Below, piece after piece: positions 23,501 to 35,289 of a stretch of 64,000 nt of DNA; positions within the stretch are counted from its first letter, which is position 1, and each line of letters starts with the position of its first letter. The position numbers and the translations under genes are program-made. Source of the DNA: Henckelia pumila (taxonomy: Eukaryota > Streptophyta > Magnoliopsida > Lamiales > Gesneriaceae); assembly GCF_033568475.1 (NCBI RefSeq), contig NC_133123.1, forward strand, positions 18,338,622 to 18,402,621, written 5' to 3'. A model generated the notes under the pieces. That model had not been told where the DNA came from. It was given only the letters and a program-made list of their open reading frames with translations, and ran no database searches.

Positions 23501-25465
23501 GAACTGTTTGCAGCTTGATCCAGTTACCTTTCAGTTTCTAATTTCTTTTACTTGTTCTAACGAATCCACTGTCTATTCTTCTAGTTTAAACCGAAGGAAA
23601 GCATTGTTGAGTTTCCTTATCGTAGCGTTATTGTAGCTAGCTTTTTCAAGATGTATATATTGATTTGTCTGAATTCTGAGACTTATTGCTTACTTTTTCA
23701 GTCGCCGGCTATTCGTAGATGCGTAGAAGAGATTGTCTTCTCTTTTACCTATCCAAGACTTGATATGGAGGTTTGACACATTCTCTTCTCTCTATTTCAA
23801 AGATTTACATTCCAGTAAGTTGTGAGTCATAGTTTTGTATCAAAACCATCTAATTAGGCAGCATAGTTTATCATACTGACCGTATCTCACATGAAATATT
23901 TTGGCTGCAATGTCAGGTTTCAAAGCACATGAATCACTTGCTGAAGGCACCATTCTGCATACACCCGAAAACAGGTTTCTCGTTCGAATACTGTCATGTT
24001 TCTAATAAGAGATTTTCCAGGATATGAATAGAAGGAAGATAATTGACAAGAAGCATTCTGAGCTCATGTTTGGCTGCATATGTTTCTCTCTTTTCTTTAT
24101 TTCCTCTAGGTCATGTTTGTGTTCCCATCGATCCCAAGCATTGTGAAGAATTTGATCCTTCTGCTGTTCCAACCCTTTCAAAGGTGTGAAACCTTATGCC
24201 TCAAATTATTTTGGATTTTTTTAATGGATTTTGTAGTTGTCATATAAAATGCCAAGTCATTTTAGTTCTTGTCAAGTCAGAGGCAGTTTAATTTAATGAT
24301 AGATGTCAATGTGCCCGTCAACTCCTATGAAATTGCTTCAGATTCTGCTGTGGGTCAATGTTTGTTGGGACAGTTTCTCGGATCAGAGTATTTACCTTCC
24401 AGATAGATGCTGCGTATTGAGCTAGTGTGCTGATGAAATACTGTATTGCTCCTGGCCGAGGCATAATTTCTCATGAGAAATTATGTATGTTGACTCGATG
24501 TATTGGCGTCACTGATATATAACAAATACATTCACCATTTTGGCATGAAATACATTTCAAAATGTTTCATGGAATAATGTGATGAATTGATTGCACTAGC
24601 CACCTCGAGCTAAATTCTCGTAGGAAATTTTCAGCGACTTGTTTCTTCTGTGCACTGGATTTAATTTACTACATTTTTTGTTTAGCTAATTTCCTGGTTT
24701 ATTGTGAGGTATAGACAAGGATGCCTCATCTCTACAGCGAAGGAAAACAATATTAACATCAGACTTGAAAGTGACCTGGATGGATAATAAAAACCATCAG
24801 TGTTATGCCTTCTTGCAGCTGCTATGTGCAGACACTCTCTTCTGCCATGATTTAATTGTGCTATATGTTTAGGCTACCTAGTCCAATCATGTGCAACACC
24901 TGAATTAGTGGTCAGCTTTGAGCCTTGAAAAGACCCTTGTGTTTCAGGTCTTGTTAGATTCAGACATTGATGGTTTTAAGAGATAGTTCCAACCTGATTG
25001 CATGTCATCTCAGTGCTGTACTGAAGCGAAAATTTTATGACTTATTCACCTTTCGAACAATCTGCAGCTTCTTGAAGAACTTAACATGGGAGCTTTGCGA
25101 TCAGATGGCGAAGATGGTATGGTGCCAATGTTTCCTAGCTTTAACTCTCTCTCATGCACCCATACGTCCGCACTCACATCATAACATGACTGCAATGCGA
25201 ATATTTTGACATTTTTTTGGGCTTTTGACCCGTGACAGAACTGGAAAATAGCTTGCTTGGACAGTCAATCAAATATTTCAGGTCATCTTTCTTGCTGCCA
25301 CTTCTCAAGTCCTGCAAGGTACATCAAAACCAGAATGTTACCTTTATTTCTCAGCTGCATTCAATCTTTATGCGAGGCCTAACGGGTTCTATTTTCGAGC
25401 AGGAAGAGATTGAAAGTTCATATGCCGCCAAAATTCAGCAATCAAATAACTCCCTAAGCTGGTAA
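20517..25465 (+). CDS. DNA primase small (catalytic) subunit
   Basis: Sixteen exons encode 454 residues: 20517-20640, 21016-21066, 21168-21343, 21598-21675, 21789-21900, 22553-22637, 22722-22773, 22861-22925, 23001-23116, 23208-23320, 23702-23770, 23917-23974, 24110-24183, 25068-25116, 25239-25318, 25403-25465. The product is the Prim1-type subunit of the polymerase alpha-primase complex, which makes RNA primers in the nucleus. Diagnostic parts are [29 protein letters not shown], the catalytic [22 protein letters not shown] with its zinc-binding cysteines, [15 protein letters not shown], and FIHP-like [14 protein letters not shown]. All phases join in frame and the length is slightly above human PRIM1 (about 420). 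The start is the first in-frame ATG after the GC-rich leader; a small 5' UTR intron (about 20350-20420) is possible. Intron 13 (884 bp) is the longest. Confidence 0.93.
22053..22210. repeat. Two-copy ~78-bp tandem repeat in primase intron 5
   Basis: 22053-22130 and 22131-22210 share TCTAA.GTTGGTGTTAT.CTGG, GATATATG.GGGTGCA and an AATAATACA-like end. The duplication is confined to the intron and does not touch splice sites. Confidence 0.75.
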
Positions 25466-25479
25466 AACATAATCTTTTC

Positions 25480-25884
25480 TCATTTGGAAGGTCCTTTCCG
25501 TGTATCTCTACTGTTTCATGTTAACGAATGTGGAGAAAAATGCGATTTATTATGGCATGTTTTTTTCGTTTCATAACTTAGTTTTAAATGCAGAGAGAAT
25601 TATAACATGAAAAGTCCTTTTTGTGCTTGGTGTATCTTGTGTATTATTCATGTTTAAATAGTTAAACATGAATATTTGACTCCTTTGACAATTAAATTTT
25701 TATTCACCCAAAATTGTTTGAATACAAACATCTACTGTAAACTAACATTTGATGTTTTGATAAATTTCAAGTTTAATTTGACTGAAACCCACTCATTTAT
25801 TTTCAAAACCAAATTTCCAACGTTAAGAGTCGTTGGTGTTACTGTTATCTCACCTTTATGCCGGGTACTGGTGGGATATATTAA
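25480..25884. other. Primase 3' flank
   Basis: AT-rich downstream sequence holding the 3' UTR and probable polyadenylation region; no other feature was recognised. Confidence 0.4.
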
Positions 25885-26131
25885 GGCACTGTTTGATTTG
25901 AGTGATAGGATAAGTAATTGATAGATAAGTAATATACTGTAAATTAAAAATAAATAAGAAAAAATAGTTAATACATTATTTGATTTGATAGATAGATTAT
26001 AATTTATTTGATTTAATTGATGTAAAATTATTAATTAATAAATAGATAAATAAATAATATGACGAAAATAAGGCGAAATTAATTGGGATAAATTATACAT
26101 AGATTAATAATACATCAAATCAAACAATGCC
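25885..26131. mobile_element. 247-bp MITE with GGCA-TGTTTGATTTGA ends
   Basis: The left end GGCACTGTTTGATTTGA is mirrored by the right end (reverse complement GGCATTGTTTGATTTGA). AT-rich core, no coding capacity. TTA-type trinucleotides near both ends hint at a PIF/Harbinger origin, but the duplication is offset by a few bases, so the superfamily is uncertain. Confidence 0.6.
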
Positions 26132-26134
26132 GAG

Positions 26135-26870
26135 TTAATTAGGATTCAATACCTATTTCATATGTTTCATTATCATTCAGTCCTTGTCAGAAATTTTATT
26201 TTTCTGCACTCCCAAATTCAGCAAAAAGTTTGTATTAACTTCCTGGGCCTACAAAGCATTTTCGAAGTGAAAAATTGGTATAAAAATTTAAAAATCAGGT
26301 ACAAATATTTGAAATCTAAGTACCAATTATTTCAAATCTGGTATAAAAACAAGTGTTCATGGTATAAAGTTTTTTGTGTTATGTTTCTCTCTCTAAAATC
26401 GAAAATATAAATCATGATTTGATACTCAATTTGAGGCAGTTGATGCCATAAATATATAGATCCATACTCAAATTAAATATGTTTGTACTCAAATATTTTA
26501 AATTAGTACACATAAAATTGTTGATTTTCGTGATTATTGAAATACTAATGTATGTACTGAATAATAATGAACAAATGCTTTAATATAAATATTTTGTACA
26601 TAAACATGTATGTACAATATGTTTTTGATGTTAAGAAATTTGTTCGAATGTTATACTCAAAATCTTAATTTTTGTACCAGATCTAAAAGTGATAGTACTC
26701 AAACTTCATATATTAGTATCATATATTTAACTTTTTATACCAATTTTTTTATATGAAAAAAAATGTGGAGTCAACGAGTCAAAACAAAAATTTATGACAC
26801 AGAGACTGAATCTTAACTTATTATTGAACTTAGGGACTGAATCTCAAGTAGCCCTATTATTAATTAGTCT
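26135..26870. repeat. Possible inverted-repeat element
   Basis: Left-end tracts such as TTAATTAGGATTCAATACC and CATTCAGTCCTTG are roughly mirrored on the right by GGGACTGAATCTC and CTATTATTAATTAG. The inner region has repeated GGTATAAA/GTACCAA/GTACTCAAA tracts. Termini and target duplication are not sharp. Confidence 0.35.
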
Positions 26871-27086
26871 GCATATAATTAAATATATTTGTCCCCATAA
26901 TTGCCTTTTTAACAATGAAAGTAAATGAATAATTATGTCAAATATTCGTGTAGCAGAAAATACAACATAAAATTAGCAGATGATTTCATACATGTGTTTT
27001 ATGAATCAAGAATTCGATAACATTATTGAAGTACGGATCGAAAAGCATCGACCGGGACAATTCTAAGAATTTTAGGTTTTAGCGGA

Positions 27087-27291
27087 GTTTTTTTTTTTTG
27101 GTGACATGGGAACCAATAGCCACTACCTTTCGGTCTTTGCCCTCTGGGTAAACCTCCAGACTAATGCAATAGCCTGTAAATTACGTAAGTCCTGTGTGAC
27201 ATGCTAGTTCAAGAAGGTGGAGGCAGAGGAAATCAAACTTCTGACCTATGGTCAATAGTTCACTTACTTCACTAAAACAACCCTTAGGGGC
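27087..27291 (-). mobile_element. SINE-like retroposon with TSD
   Basis: The 205-bp block starts on the plus strand with a T-run (a poly(A) tail on the minus strand) and is flanked by TTAGCGGA at 27079-27086 and 27292-27299. The interior AGGAAATCAAACTT resembles an inverted Pol III B box (GGTTCGAATCC type). A tail, a direct duplication and a box-like motif together fit a SINE on the minus strand. Confidence 0.65.
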
Positions 27292-27339
27292 TTAGCGGAT
27301 GTATTTTAATAAATTCCGGAGTGGGTGGGACAAAATTTT

Positions 27340-27720
27340 AGTTTCTTTTTTTAAAAAAATAATAATAATAATAAAGGATATGAACATTCATTACCGACAA
27401 AGATCATGTTTAACAACCGAACGTATAAAATAAGAAAGACAACCAAAAAACTCTACATCAGAACCAAAACGTAATCCTTCATATGCGAGAAAGTGTGTCA
27501 ACTGGTTAGCTTGCCGAGGACAACATTGAATAACAGAGCCTGGAACAAACAATGAAACAACGGATAGCGTATGTGGTTTGAAAGAGCTTCTACGAAATAT
27601 TTTTCAGTTTTTGCTTCACAAAATTTCATCATTGATAATATAATTGTTGTTTTTGAGAATCTACATTCGTTAAGTTGGATACAAGAAAAACATATGATCG
27701 TGTAGAAGTTCATTAATCAC
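27340..27720 (-). pseudogene. LINE (L1-type) RNase H remnant
   Basis: Read from about 27595 to 27400 on the minus strand, one frame gives SVVSLFVPGSVIQCC, then PRQANQLTHFLAYEGL, and continues to FGCLSYFIRSVVKHDLCR and a stop. The R.AN..(A/T)H.LA pattern is the C-terminal signature of the RNase H domain found at the end of plant L1 ORF2 proteins and in related RVT_3 proteins. Upstream reverse transcriptase sequence is missing, so this is a 5'-truncated remnant. The sequence after the stop ends in TTA-rich and A-rich tracts, as a LINE tail might. A fragment of a host RNase H gene is the alternative. Confidence 0.55.
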
Positions 27721-28929
27721 TCAACTTTTATCTTTATTTTTTTATGATGTGGAAACAACATTTCACTTATTCATTTGTGTGTGTGTGAGATGTAAAACCA
27801 CGATGTTACGTTTCAGTGCGTATTAAGTAAATTCTCGGGTTAATAAAGTAGTCTGAAAATCATATTAGTTAGATAAATTGCATAGCATGGACGAAAGATC
27901 GTAGGAACGTGGCTCTCAAAGTAGACATCTCAGTAACAAACTGTGTGCAACAGACTCGCATAAAAAGATGTTAACACAAATCAAACTCATAATCAATGAC
28001 CAATTGCTCCTGTATTCGCCCAATTCAAATACCACTTTTGTGGTCATTCCTCTTATCTATTCATCCATCCCAATGCGTCGTACTCTTTTTCTAAAGCTGC
28101 CTACTCTACAAACTAAGCTACATTTGCATTAACTCCAATAGTTTGAATAGACCCGTCCATTAAACTCAATTTAGAAGTCACTGAACAAAATTTACAGTAT
28201 ATTTAAAAATTTTATTTCGATATAAATATTAATAGGTGATGTGATATTACCGATATATAACATAATGAGATTCTGTAAAATTATTGATTAAATCAGAGTA
28301 ATCAAACATACTTTTACTCTTATTTTTAATGATAGAAAAATACAATACCTCACAAATATTTCCATTTAAAAAGGGAAAAACTATCTTGACTAATATTTAA
28401 TTTTTTCAATCATACAGCCTCGGATTCTTTCACATGCTTTGACAACGATGAGTGCACTTCAACATTGTTTCATTTTATCCTTTGTTTTTTTTATATAAAA
28501 AAATAATATATAATAATTAACAAGAAACAAATAATAATAAATCGGCACCTTAATAAATTGTTTTCTTACTTTTATGAGAAATAAATGGCAGCATGAAGTT
28601 TCTGGTATTGGAGCCCGTGAATGTGTAGTGTCATATGTGCATGTTTAATGGGACAAAGTTGAAGTCACATGGTGCATAGCGCTTTTCGACTTGTGAACCT
28701 TAAATATGGTATTCTTTGCAAAGTGCTTTCACATGCCTTACATTTATTTTTGCAAAATAATCCATCTTTGGATATATGGACAGCGGGTCATTTGTTTTTT
28801 TTCTAATGAATATCAACTTCTAGATGACTTTGAGGGTATTAATTAAACTATTATGTGCTACCAACAATTTGTGTGTGTGTGTGTGTGGTTTTTTTTTTTT
28901 TTTTTGAAAAAAAGGAAATTGCATCAATT
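27721..28929. other. AT-rich intergenic stretch
   Basis: No gene recognised. Contains a GT microsatellite and T-run at about 28870-28905. Confidence 0.4.
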
Positions 28930-29895
28930 ATGAATTCTAAGTATAGTTGGAGCTGAACAACAAAAAAAAATGTTGTATAGTTTTCACTTGGATTCATGCG
29001 CGAGGAGTTAGTTTAGAGAGCAGTTGACCCTTAATTAGCAACGAGCGTTTGAGAATTCCATGTATAGCCTGAGCTGAACAGCCAAAGATGTTGTATAGTT
29101 CTCATTTGGAAAAAGTACATTTTTGGTCCTGTAACATTAAATTCGCATTTTTAGTTTTGTAATTTATATGATTTTTTCATTTAAGTCATGTTAACACTAA
29201 ATTTACATTTTTAATCATGTAACTTGCATTTTTTTTAATCTTTAGTCATGTTAACAATGAAATTCATTTTTTTTGTCCTGCAACTTTCGTATATTTTTAT
29301 TTTAGTCATATTAAAGGTGAATTTTCATTTTTAATACTTTTATTTATAGTTTTATTTATATTATTTATTTTATAAGATGGTATTTAGTGTAAAAATATTT
29401 TGAATAATTTTTAGTTGATTGTTTTTTTATTTAATTCATTTAAATTTTAAAAGTTTTAAAATATGTAAATCACAATATATTATGATTAAAAATATAAAAA
29501 AAGTATGCAATTTATGGAATTAAAAATGTAAATTCATCGATAATATGACTAAAAATAAAATTAAAAAATATGGTAGTTACATGACAAAAAAATAAAAATT
29601 CAGTGTTAACAGGACTAAAAATAAAAAATAATGTAAATTACATGACTAAAAATGTAAATTCAGTGTTAACAGGACTTAAGATGAAAAACTTATGTTAGTT
29701 ACAGGACTAAAAATGCGAATTCAATGTTAATAGGACCAAAAATAAAAAAAAATGCAAGTTATATGACTAAAATTGCAAATTTACTTTTAACAGAACCAAA
29801 AATGGAAAATGTGCAAAGTACAGGATCAAAAATATAATTATCCCATCTTGGACGTTTCATGAGGAGTTAGTTATGATAGAAGTGTTAGAGATCTA
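28930..29895. repeat. ~115-bp direct duplication split by a foldback element
   Basis: Unit 1 (28930-29048) and unit 2 (29049-29109 continuing at 29848-29895) share GAATTC.A.GTATAG, GAGCTGAACA, GATGTTGTATAGTT and GAGGAGTTAGTT. Unit 2 is split after CATTTGG by the foldback at 29110-29847; unit 1 shows the uninterrupted order. Confidence 0.65.
29110..29847. repeat. 740-bp foldback element of repeated 'GGTCCTGTAAC' tracts
   Basis: The left half repeats the pattern TTTTGGTCCTGTAAC / TTTAGTCATGTTAAC in one direction and the right half repeats the complement (GTTACAGGACTAAAAATG, GTTAACAGGAC). The whole folds back on itself with the axis near 29440. The ends AAAGTACATTTTTGGTCCTG and, inverted, AATTATATTTTTGATCCTG correspond. 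No coding capacity. Confidence 0.7.
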
Positions 29896-30816
29896 ATATA
29901 CCATGTGATTCAATATCACAACAATAAAAAAATTATGTCGAATTAAAATAAAATAAATACCAATAAATGCATACCTGAATCCATAGATCGATCTGACGTA
30001 ATAAGGTTATGGATTTTTTAAGGCAATAGAAAATCGACCCCCTCATTTTTGCGTGAGATGAAAGTAGGACAGAGATCATTTTGCCTGAGACCATAACCAT
30101 ATATATATACAGGGACGAAACCATGATTAAATATTGAAGGGGGCCCGTAACAATAGTGGGAAAGATTTTTTTAATCATATATAACAATAAATTTAAATAG
30201 ATTATAGTTTAATCAAATAATAATCAATATCCATCATGCAAGATTCTGAAATACATCGTTACTTTTCGAATCAATTAAAATTTAAAACGTTTATCTTGGA
30301 TCTCAAGAAAAGATCTATTAAATTTTTTAGCAATTTTTTTCTCAATATATATCTACAATAGTGAATATTATTTATTTAAATATGACACATTTTGATAAAA
30401 TTAAATCTACCATTTTCACGTTTTACTTTGCATCTTAATGAATTTTATCTAGTAATAAAAAATTAATATCGATGAAATTTTTTTGTTTAAAAAAACACGT
30501 CTAACTAAAATTTAAAAGTGGATTAGAATTCAAGAGAATAAAGAAAGGTGAAAAACCAACATATATTAGTTTTGTAGAATTAGTTCAAAATTATTCAAAA
30601 ACAAAGAATTAGTTAAAAATTTTAAAGCAGAATTGCCTGTTATTATATTAATTAAAATTTAAATATTAACTACATGGAGTACTCATACAGTAAAATAACT
30701 AAAAGCCGCCATTATTTTTTGGATCGATCTAGAAAATTCTGAGCTTCTTGTGAATTGTGTTGAATGAAAAACCCAAAACAATATAATAAAAAATTATATA
30801 TATATATATATACATA

Positions 30817-30855
30817 CTAGAAAATGTGTACGTGCGTTTCACGTGGGAAACATTC
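30817..30855 (-). mobile_element. Helitron 3' terminus (minus strand)
   Basis: Read on the minus strand: a hairpin ACGTG-AAACG-CACGT, then ACACATTTT and CTAG (30817-30820), followed by T. This is the layout of a Helitron 3' end. The element would extend rightward; the tandem repeats at 33095-33845 may belong to it, but no 5' end was found. Confidence 0.5.
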
Positions 30856-31489
30856 GATGGAGTAATTAAAAGTCGAAACAATAGTAAAAAACAAACTCCA
30901 GTAAGACAGTCTCACGAGTCAACTTTGTGAGATTGATTTCTTATTTAGGTCACCCAAAAAAATTATTAATTTTTCTGTCAAAAATAGTATTTTTATTTGT
31001 AAATGTGAGCAAAATTGATTGATATCAAGGATAAAGGTCCGTAGGATCGTCTCACAAGAGACTTACGTCAAAATTAATTAACTCAACAAAAGATAATAAC
31101 AATAGTGTTAAATTTCAACAATTCATGTTAATTACTCATATTAACCAATTTTTAAAAAAAACATGTATAAATTTTTTTAAAAAAAAAGATTTGAACTACT
31201 AAATTCTTTCTCATATCTGTTTTATCGTATCATTTTCTTTTGTCATATTCTTACTGTAATGATCTTTTACCATGTTTTATTAAATTAATTTATAAACGTA
31301 AATCACAAGAAAACATGGATTGTCAAAATTGATTACAAATTAAAAAAATTAGAAACTCTAAAAAATCATATCAAAACAATTATTGTATTTTATTTAAGTA
31401 ATTCATAAATAAAAATCACAAGAAAATGTTGGTTGCAAAATATTTTAATTTAAACACATTAGTTAAAAATATACGTGAGATTCTCATGC

Positions 31490-32310
31490 CTAAGTGGAAC
31501 AGAGTTTCCTGAGTTATTCAATTTGTATCTGAGTGTTTCTAATATTATCGAGGGCTAGCAAGGAGCAGTGTGCTACTGGTCGTAACGAAACTTTGCTCAA
31601 TTGCGGGGCTCTCGACTTCTACGGACTAACGACAGATGAAAGTATAGTCCCGAATACTTAATAGTTATTGGGAGTATCTATTGGATTAATAGAGACTGTT
31701 AGATAAAAAAAATAGTGATATGATATTCACTTATCTTTAGGCTGTCAAATTATAGACTCTGTGCTACTAAACTAGTTTTTTAGAGATATGTAAGTATTGA
31801 CTGAGATTTTCAGCTGAGTATGCATCTTTATATGTTGCAGTATTATCTGTCATATGATGCATGATTATCGTGTAATGTATGTATGAACATGTGCTAATCA
31901 TGTTGAGCATGATATCCCTTGAGATAGTCAGTTGAGTAGGGTTGCTCAGCTCTTGTTTCTTGTAACCGTGTGACACCCAGTGGATCCATTGAACAACGTT
32001 TGCAGTTACCTAGGACAGTGTATGTCCAAGATCATTGTCAGTATATATTTGTAGACACCACATTCGAAGAGGCAACTTGCAAGTTGTTCAGGAGGTGAAT
32101 CAGTGTTCAGACATTTATCAGGTCCTAGGGGCAGTGGGTACCGTTGGTTTTAATTTAAGAATATTCTATCTTTTATTATAATTCAATTGTGTTATATAAT
32201 TAATTCTCAAGCCTTTTGTTATCTTCAGTTATTTATGTGTTACTGTTGTAATTAAGTTAATTATATGGTTATCAAGTTATTAGTAGTGGATCCCGGTAGG
32301 TTAACAAGTA
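31490..32310. other. Less AT-rich unidentified insert
   Basis: The block 31490-32310 has a different base composition from the AT-rich repeats on both sides and no long open frame. It resembles non-coding retroelement or captured sequence, but no termini could be assigned. Confidence 0.3.
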
Positions 32311-33094
32311 AAATGATCTAAAAATTAAAAAATTTAAACAAAAAAAAATATACATTAATTTTTTTGACCATATTTTATTTAATTAGTTTTTAAATACAAA
32401 CCATAAAATTAAAAAAATTAAAAAATAAATTAGATATCGAAAACTAAGCAACATGATATAGGTGAATAGGTGATATTATCATTTAAATATATAATTATAT
32501 CATATAATTTATTATTAATGACCATATATAAGTAGAATAAAGATCAGCTTAGAAAATTAAAAGCTCTAAAAAATGCATATAAATTTTATATTTACACATA
32601 TAATTCGTAGCCAATTGCTACAAGTAAAATAAAGAGATTATAGAATTATAAAATTTATAAAAAAAACCGTATAACAATGATCTTTTATCATGTTTTATTA
32701 AGTAAATGATAAATGTAATCCAACCAATTATTGTAGAATTATTTTTTTAAACACATTAGTTGTAGTCAATGCTTCAAAATATTGGTTACAACAAACTTTA
32801 TTTAAGCACATAAATTCTAACTTTATTTTTAAAATAATCGATGGGCATATAGACAAAGTGTGATGAAAAACCAAACAAACAATGCCAAAAAAAATTAATG
32901 AGAAAATGAAAACAAAACAATTAATTCTAGCCTTATTTTAAAATAATCAATGGACTTGTTAAAGATAAAGTGTTATGAAAAAAAAACAAACAAACAATGC
33001 ATAAAACATTCATGAAGAAATAAAAAAAAACAGTTAAATTAATTTTTATATTTAAACTAAAAAATATTGATTGCAAAAAAAAAATTATTTGAAA

Positions 33095-33845
33095 ACATAA
33101 GTTTTAGTTAACAACCACAAATAAAGAGATAAAAAAAAATAAGAATTCAAATGAAAAAAAAGGAGAAAAAAGATAGTTCACAATAATTTTTTCACCATGT
33201 TTTATGCAAGTACTGTATAAACATAAACCATATAAATTAAATTAATTAGAAATCCACAAAAAAATCTCATTAAATTAAAGTCATTAAACAAACAAGAGTG
33301 TGTTTATAAATTTACAATGGACCTTGCATATTTATATATAAAAATTAATATTTGAAAGCATAAGTTTTAGCTAACAACCACAACGTAACTAAAGAGATAA
33401 TAAATAAGAATTCAAATGAGAAAAAAATAGCTCACATTAAATTTTTCACCATGTTTTATAATGTATAAACAACATAAACCATATAAATTAAATTAATTAG
33501 AAAGTCGTAAAGAAGCCTCATTAATTAAATTCGTTAAACAAACAAGGGAATGTTTGTAAATTCACAATGAAAATTTCATATTAATTCATATATAAAAAAT
33601 AATATTTTAAAGCATAAGTTTTAGCTAACAACCACAACTAAATAGATAAGATATAAGAATTCAAATGAAAAAAAAAAATAGCTCACAATAATTTTTTCAC
33701 TGCAAGTAATGTTTAAACATAAACCTCCTTAAAAAATGTTTACACATAAACCATATAAATTAAATTAATTAGAAAGTAATAAAGAAACCTCATTAATTAA
33801 AGTCATTAAACACACAAGGATATGTTTGTAAATTCACAATGGAAC
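33095..33845. repeat. Three ~245-bp tandem repeat units
   Basis: Units start with CATAAGTTTTAG.TAACAACCACAA near 33099, 33359 and 33613. They share TAAGAATTCAAATGA, TAGCTCACA, TTTTTCACC, ACATAAACCATATAAATTAA and GTTTGTAAATTCACAATG. Weaker relatives (CTTTTA.CATGTTTTATTAA) occur at about 31262 and 32670, so the array was once longer. Confidence 0.75.
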
Positions 33846-33854
33846 TTGCATATT

Positions 33855-33855
<1 letters not shown>

Positions 33856-33932
<77 letters not shown>
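33856..33932. repeat. (ATA)n trinucleotide microsatellite
   Basis: About 25 uninterrupted ATA/TAA units, next to the right end of the tandem array. Likely polymorphic. Confidence 0.95.
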
Positions 33933-33933
<1 letters not shown>

Positions 33934-33971
33934 GATATATAGGACCATGTCCCTCCGCCCCTGCATATATG

Positions 33972-34193
33972 TAAGGCTGTGATACCGGATCAAAATACCA
34001 ATTTTTCGGGATACCGTACCAAATTTTTTTTGATATATGACATTTGTTTGGTATATCGAATTTTTTTTGGTATCTGTATGATATCAGTATGAATTTTTTT
34101 CATACCAAAATTTTGAAATTTCGATATCGGTACCGGTATGAATTTTTTTTCATACCAATATTTTGGATACGGTATACCGAAAACCCACCTCTA
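33972..34193. mobile_element. 222-bp hAT MITE with TSD CATATATG
   Basis: Flanked by CATATATG at 33964-33971 and 34194-34201, a perfect 8-bp duplication. The ends TAAGGCTGTGATACCGG and (inverted) TAGAGGTGGGTTTTCGG are similar. The interior has repeated TTTTTTTCATACCAA and GGTAT.GGTA tracts. Confidence 0.65.
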
Positions 34194-34249
34194 CATATAT
34201 GCATACATACATTTATATACATATATACATACACATAGATATTTATAAC

Positions 34250-34985
34250 CTAAGCAGCCTTCACATATTATAGAAGACCTAATTGTGCTAGATTTTACAC
34301 ATAAGATGGACCATGTCAATTTATTTTAATATTTTGAAAAATCATAATTACTTATATCAATGTATTAAGTTCTTTATTAGATAGCATGTAATATGTGAGC
34401 CTACAAAATAGTTTCAACAAGAAGTTGATCCTTAGCGACGAGCGTTCAAGAAACAAAACACTTGGGAACTTAGTTCGCATCCTAGGATTTGTTGGTAGGG
34501 CGAGTTCTCGGAGCGTAACTAAGCACAAGAGTTAACAAGAAAAGACGAGTAAGATAAAGTACCAAGAAATGTAAGATGCAGCTGAAAGGGTGGTGTGGCT
34601 TGACTCGATCAATATTAATATTGCACAACTTTTGTGTGTGTAACGTAATATATGAATGTTACGTGTATTCTATATAACATATATATTTTATTTTAAATTG
34701 TGTATTGACAAGTTACAAAAAAAATATTAAATAAACAACAAGACTTTGTCATATATCTAAATATCGAGTAGATATTTTTAATATTAATTTGCTTAAAATC
34801 GCTTTTGGGTGAATGAGAAATTAATAATTGATTAAATAAAATGGTGGGAACTTATGCCACATTGGAAAATTAAGAAAGAGAAATATTTCTCATGTAGTAT
34901 GAGTTATTCATGTTATGTTCAAATCAAGTGTGCTCAAGCTAACCAATAGTGAGAGAAGTGCAATGCACGAACATAATTGGGATCA
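34250..34985. other. AT-rich intergenic stretch
   Basis: No gene. The segment 34420-34455 (GTTGATCCTTAGCGACGAGC) resembles 29023-29052, suggesting a shared dispersed repeat. Confidence 0.35.
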
Positions 34986-34987
34986 AT

Positions 34988-35232
34988 GAGGAGCTTTCAT
35001 TTATGCAACTCGAAAACGGGTTCTAGGGTTGCATCCCATCCAGGGGGTGTGATAATCCTGGAGAGCTATGAGGAGCTATCATTTATTCGACTCGGAAACG
35101 AGATCTAGGATTGCATTTGAGGGGCATGATCATCCTAGATAGCAATGATGAGATTTTATTTATGTGACTCAAAAAGAGATCTAGGGTTCCATCCAAGAGG
35201 TGTGATCATCTTGGAGAGGTGCGATCTAGAAC
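34988..35232. repeat. Three ~80-bp tandem repeats
   Basis: Units begin GAGGAGCT.TCATTTAT, GAGGAGCTATCATTTATT and GATGAGATTTTATTTAT. Each then has a GACTC.(G/A)AAACG.G or related tract, TCTAGG.TTGCAT or TCTAGGGTTCCAT, and TGTGAT.ATC.TGGAGAG or a variant. Divergence between units is about 20 percent. No coding motif. Confidence 0.7.
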
Positions 35233-35289
35233 ATCAATTCAAATGGACGCAAAAGATTGAATCTAATCAAGGGATGTGTCCAGTGGTTA

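Larger units (their letters stand above)
30110..33963. mobile_element. Composite hAT-like element, 3.85 kb
   Basis: The left end CAGGGACGAAACCATG and the right end (reverse complement CAGGGGCGGAGGGACATG) share CAGGG.CG.A. The flanking octamers TATATATA (30102-30109) and CATATATG (33964-33971) agree at 6 of 8 positions, both differences being transitions. No transposase was found; the interior holds a Helitron 3' end, tandem repeats and a less AT-rich insert. The assignment rests on short termini. Confidence 0.4.

Noticed and set aside
31767-31976. 69-residue minus-strand open frame
   Set aside because: Inside an unidentified non-coding insert; no motif and no supporting context.
33793-33993. 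Poly-tyrosine open frame
   Set aside because: It is the translation of an ATA microsatellite.
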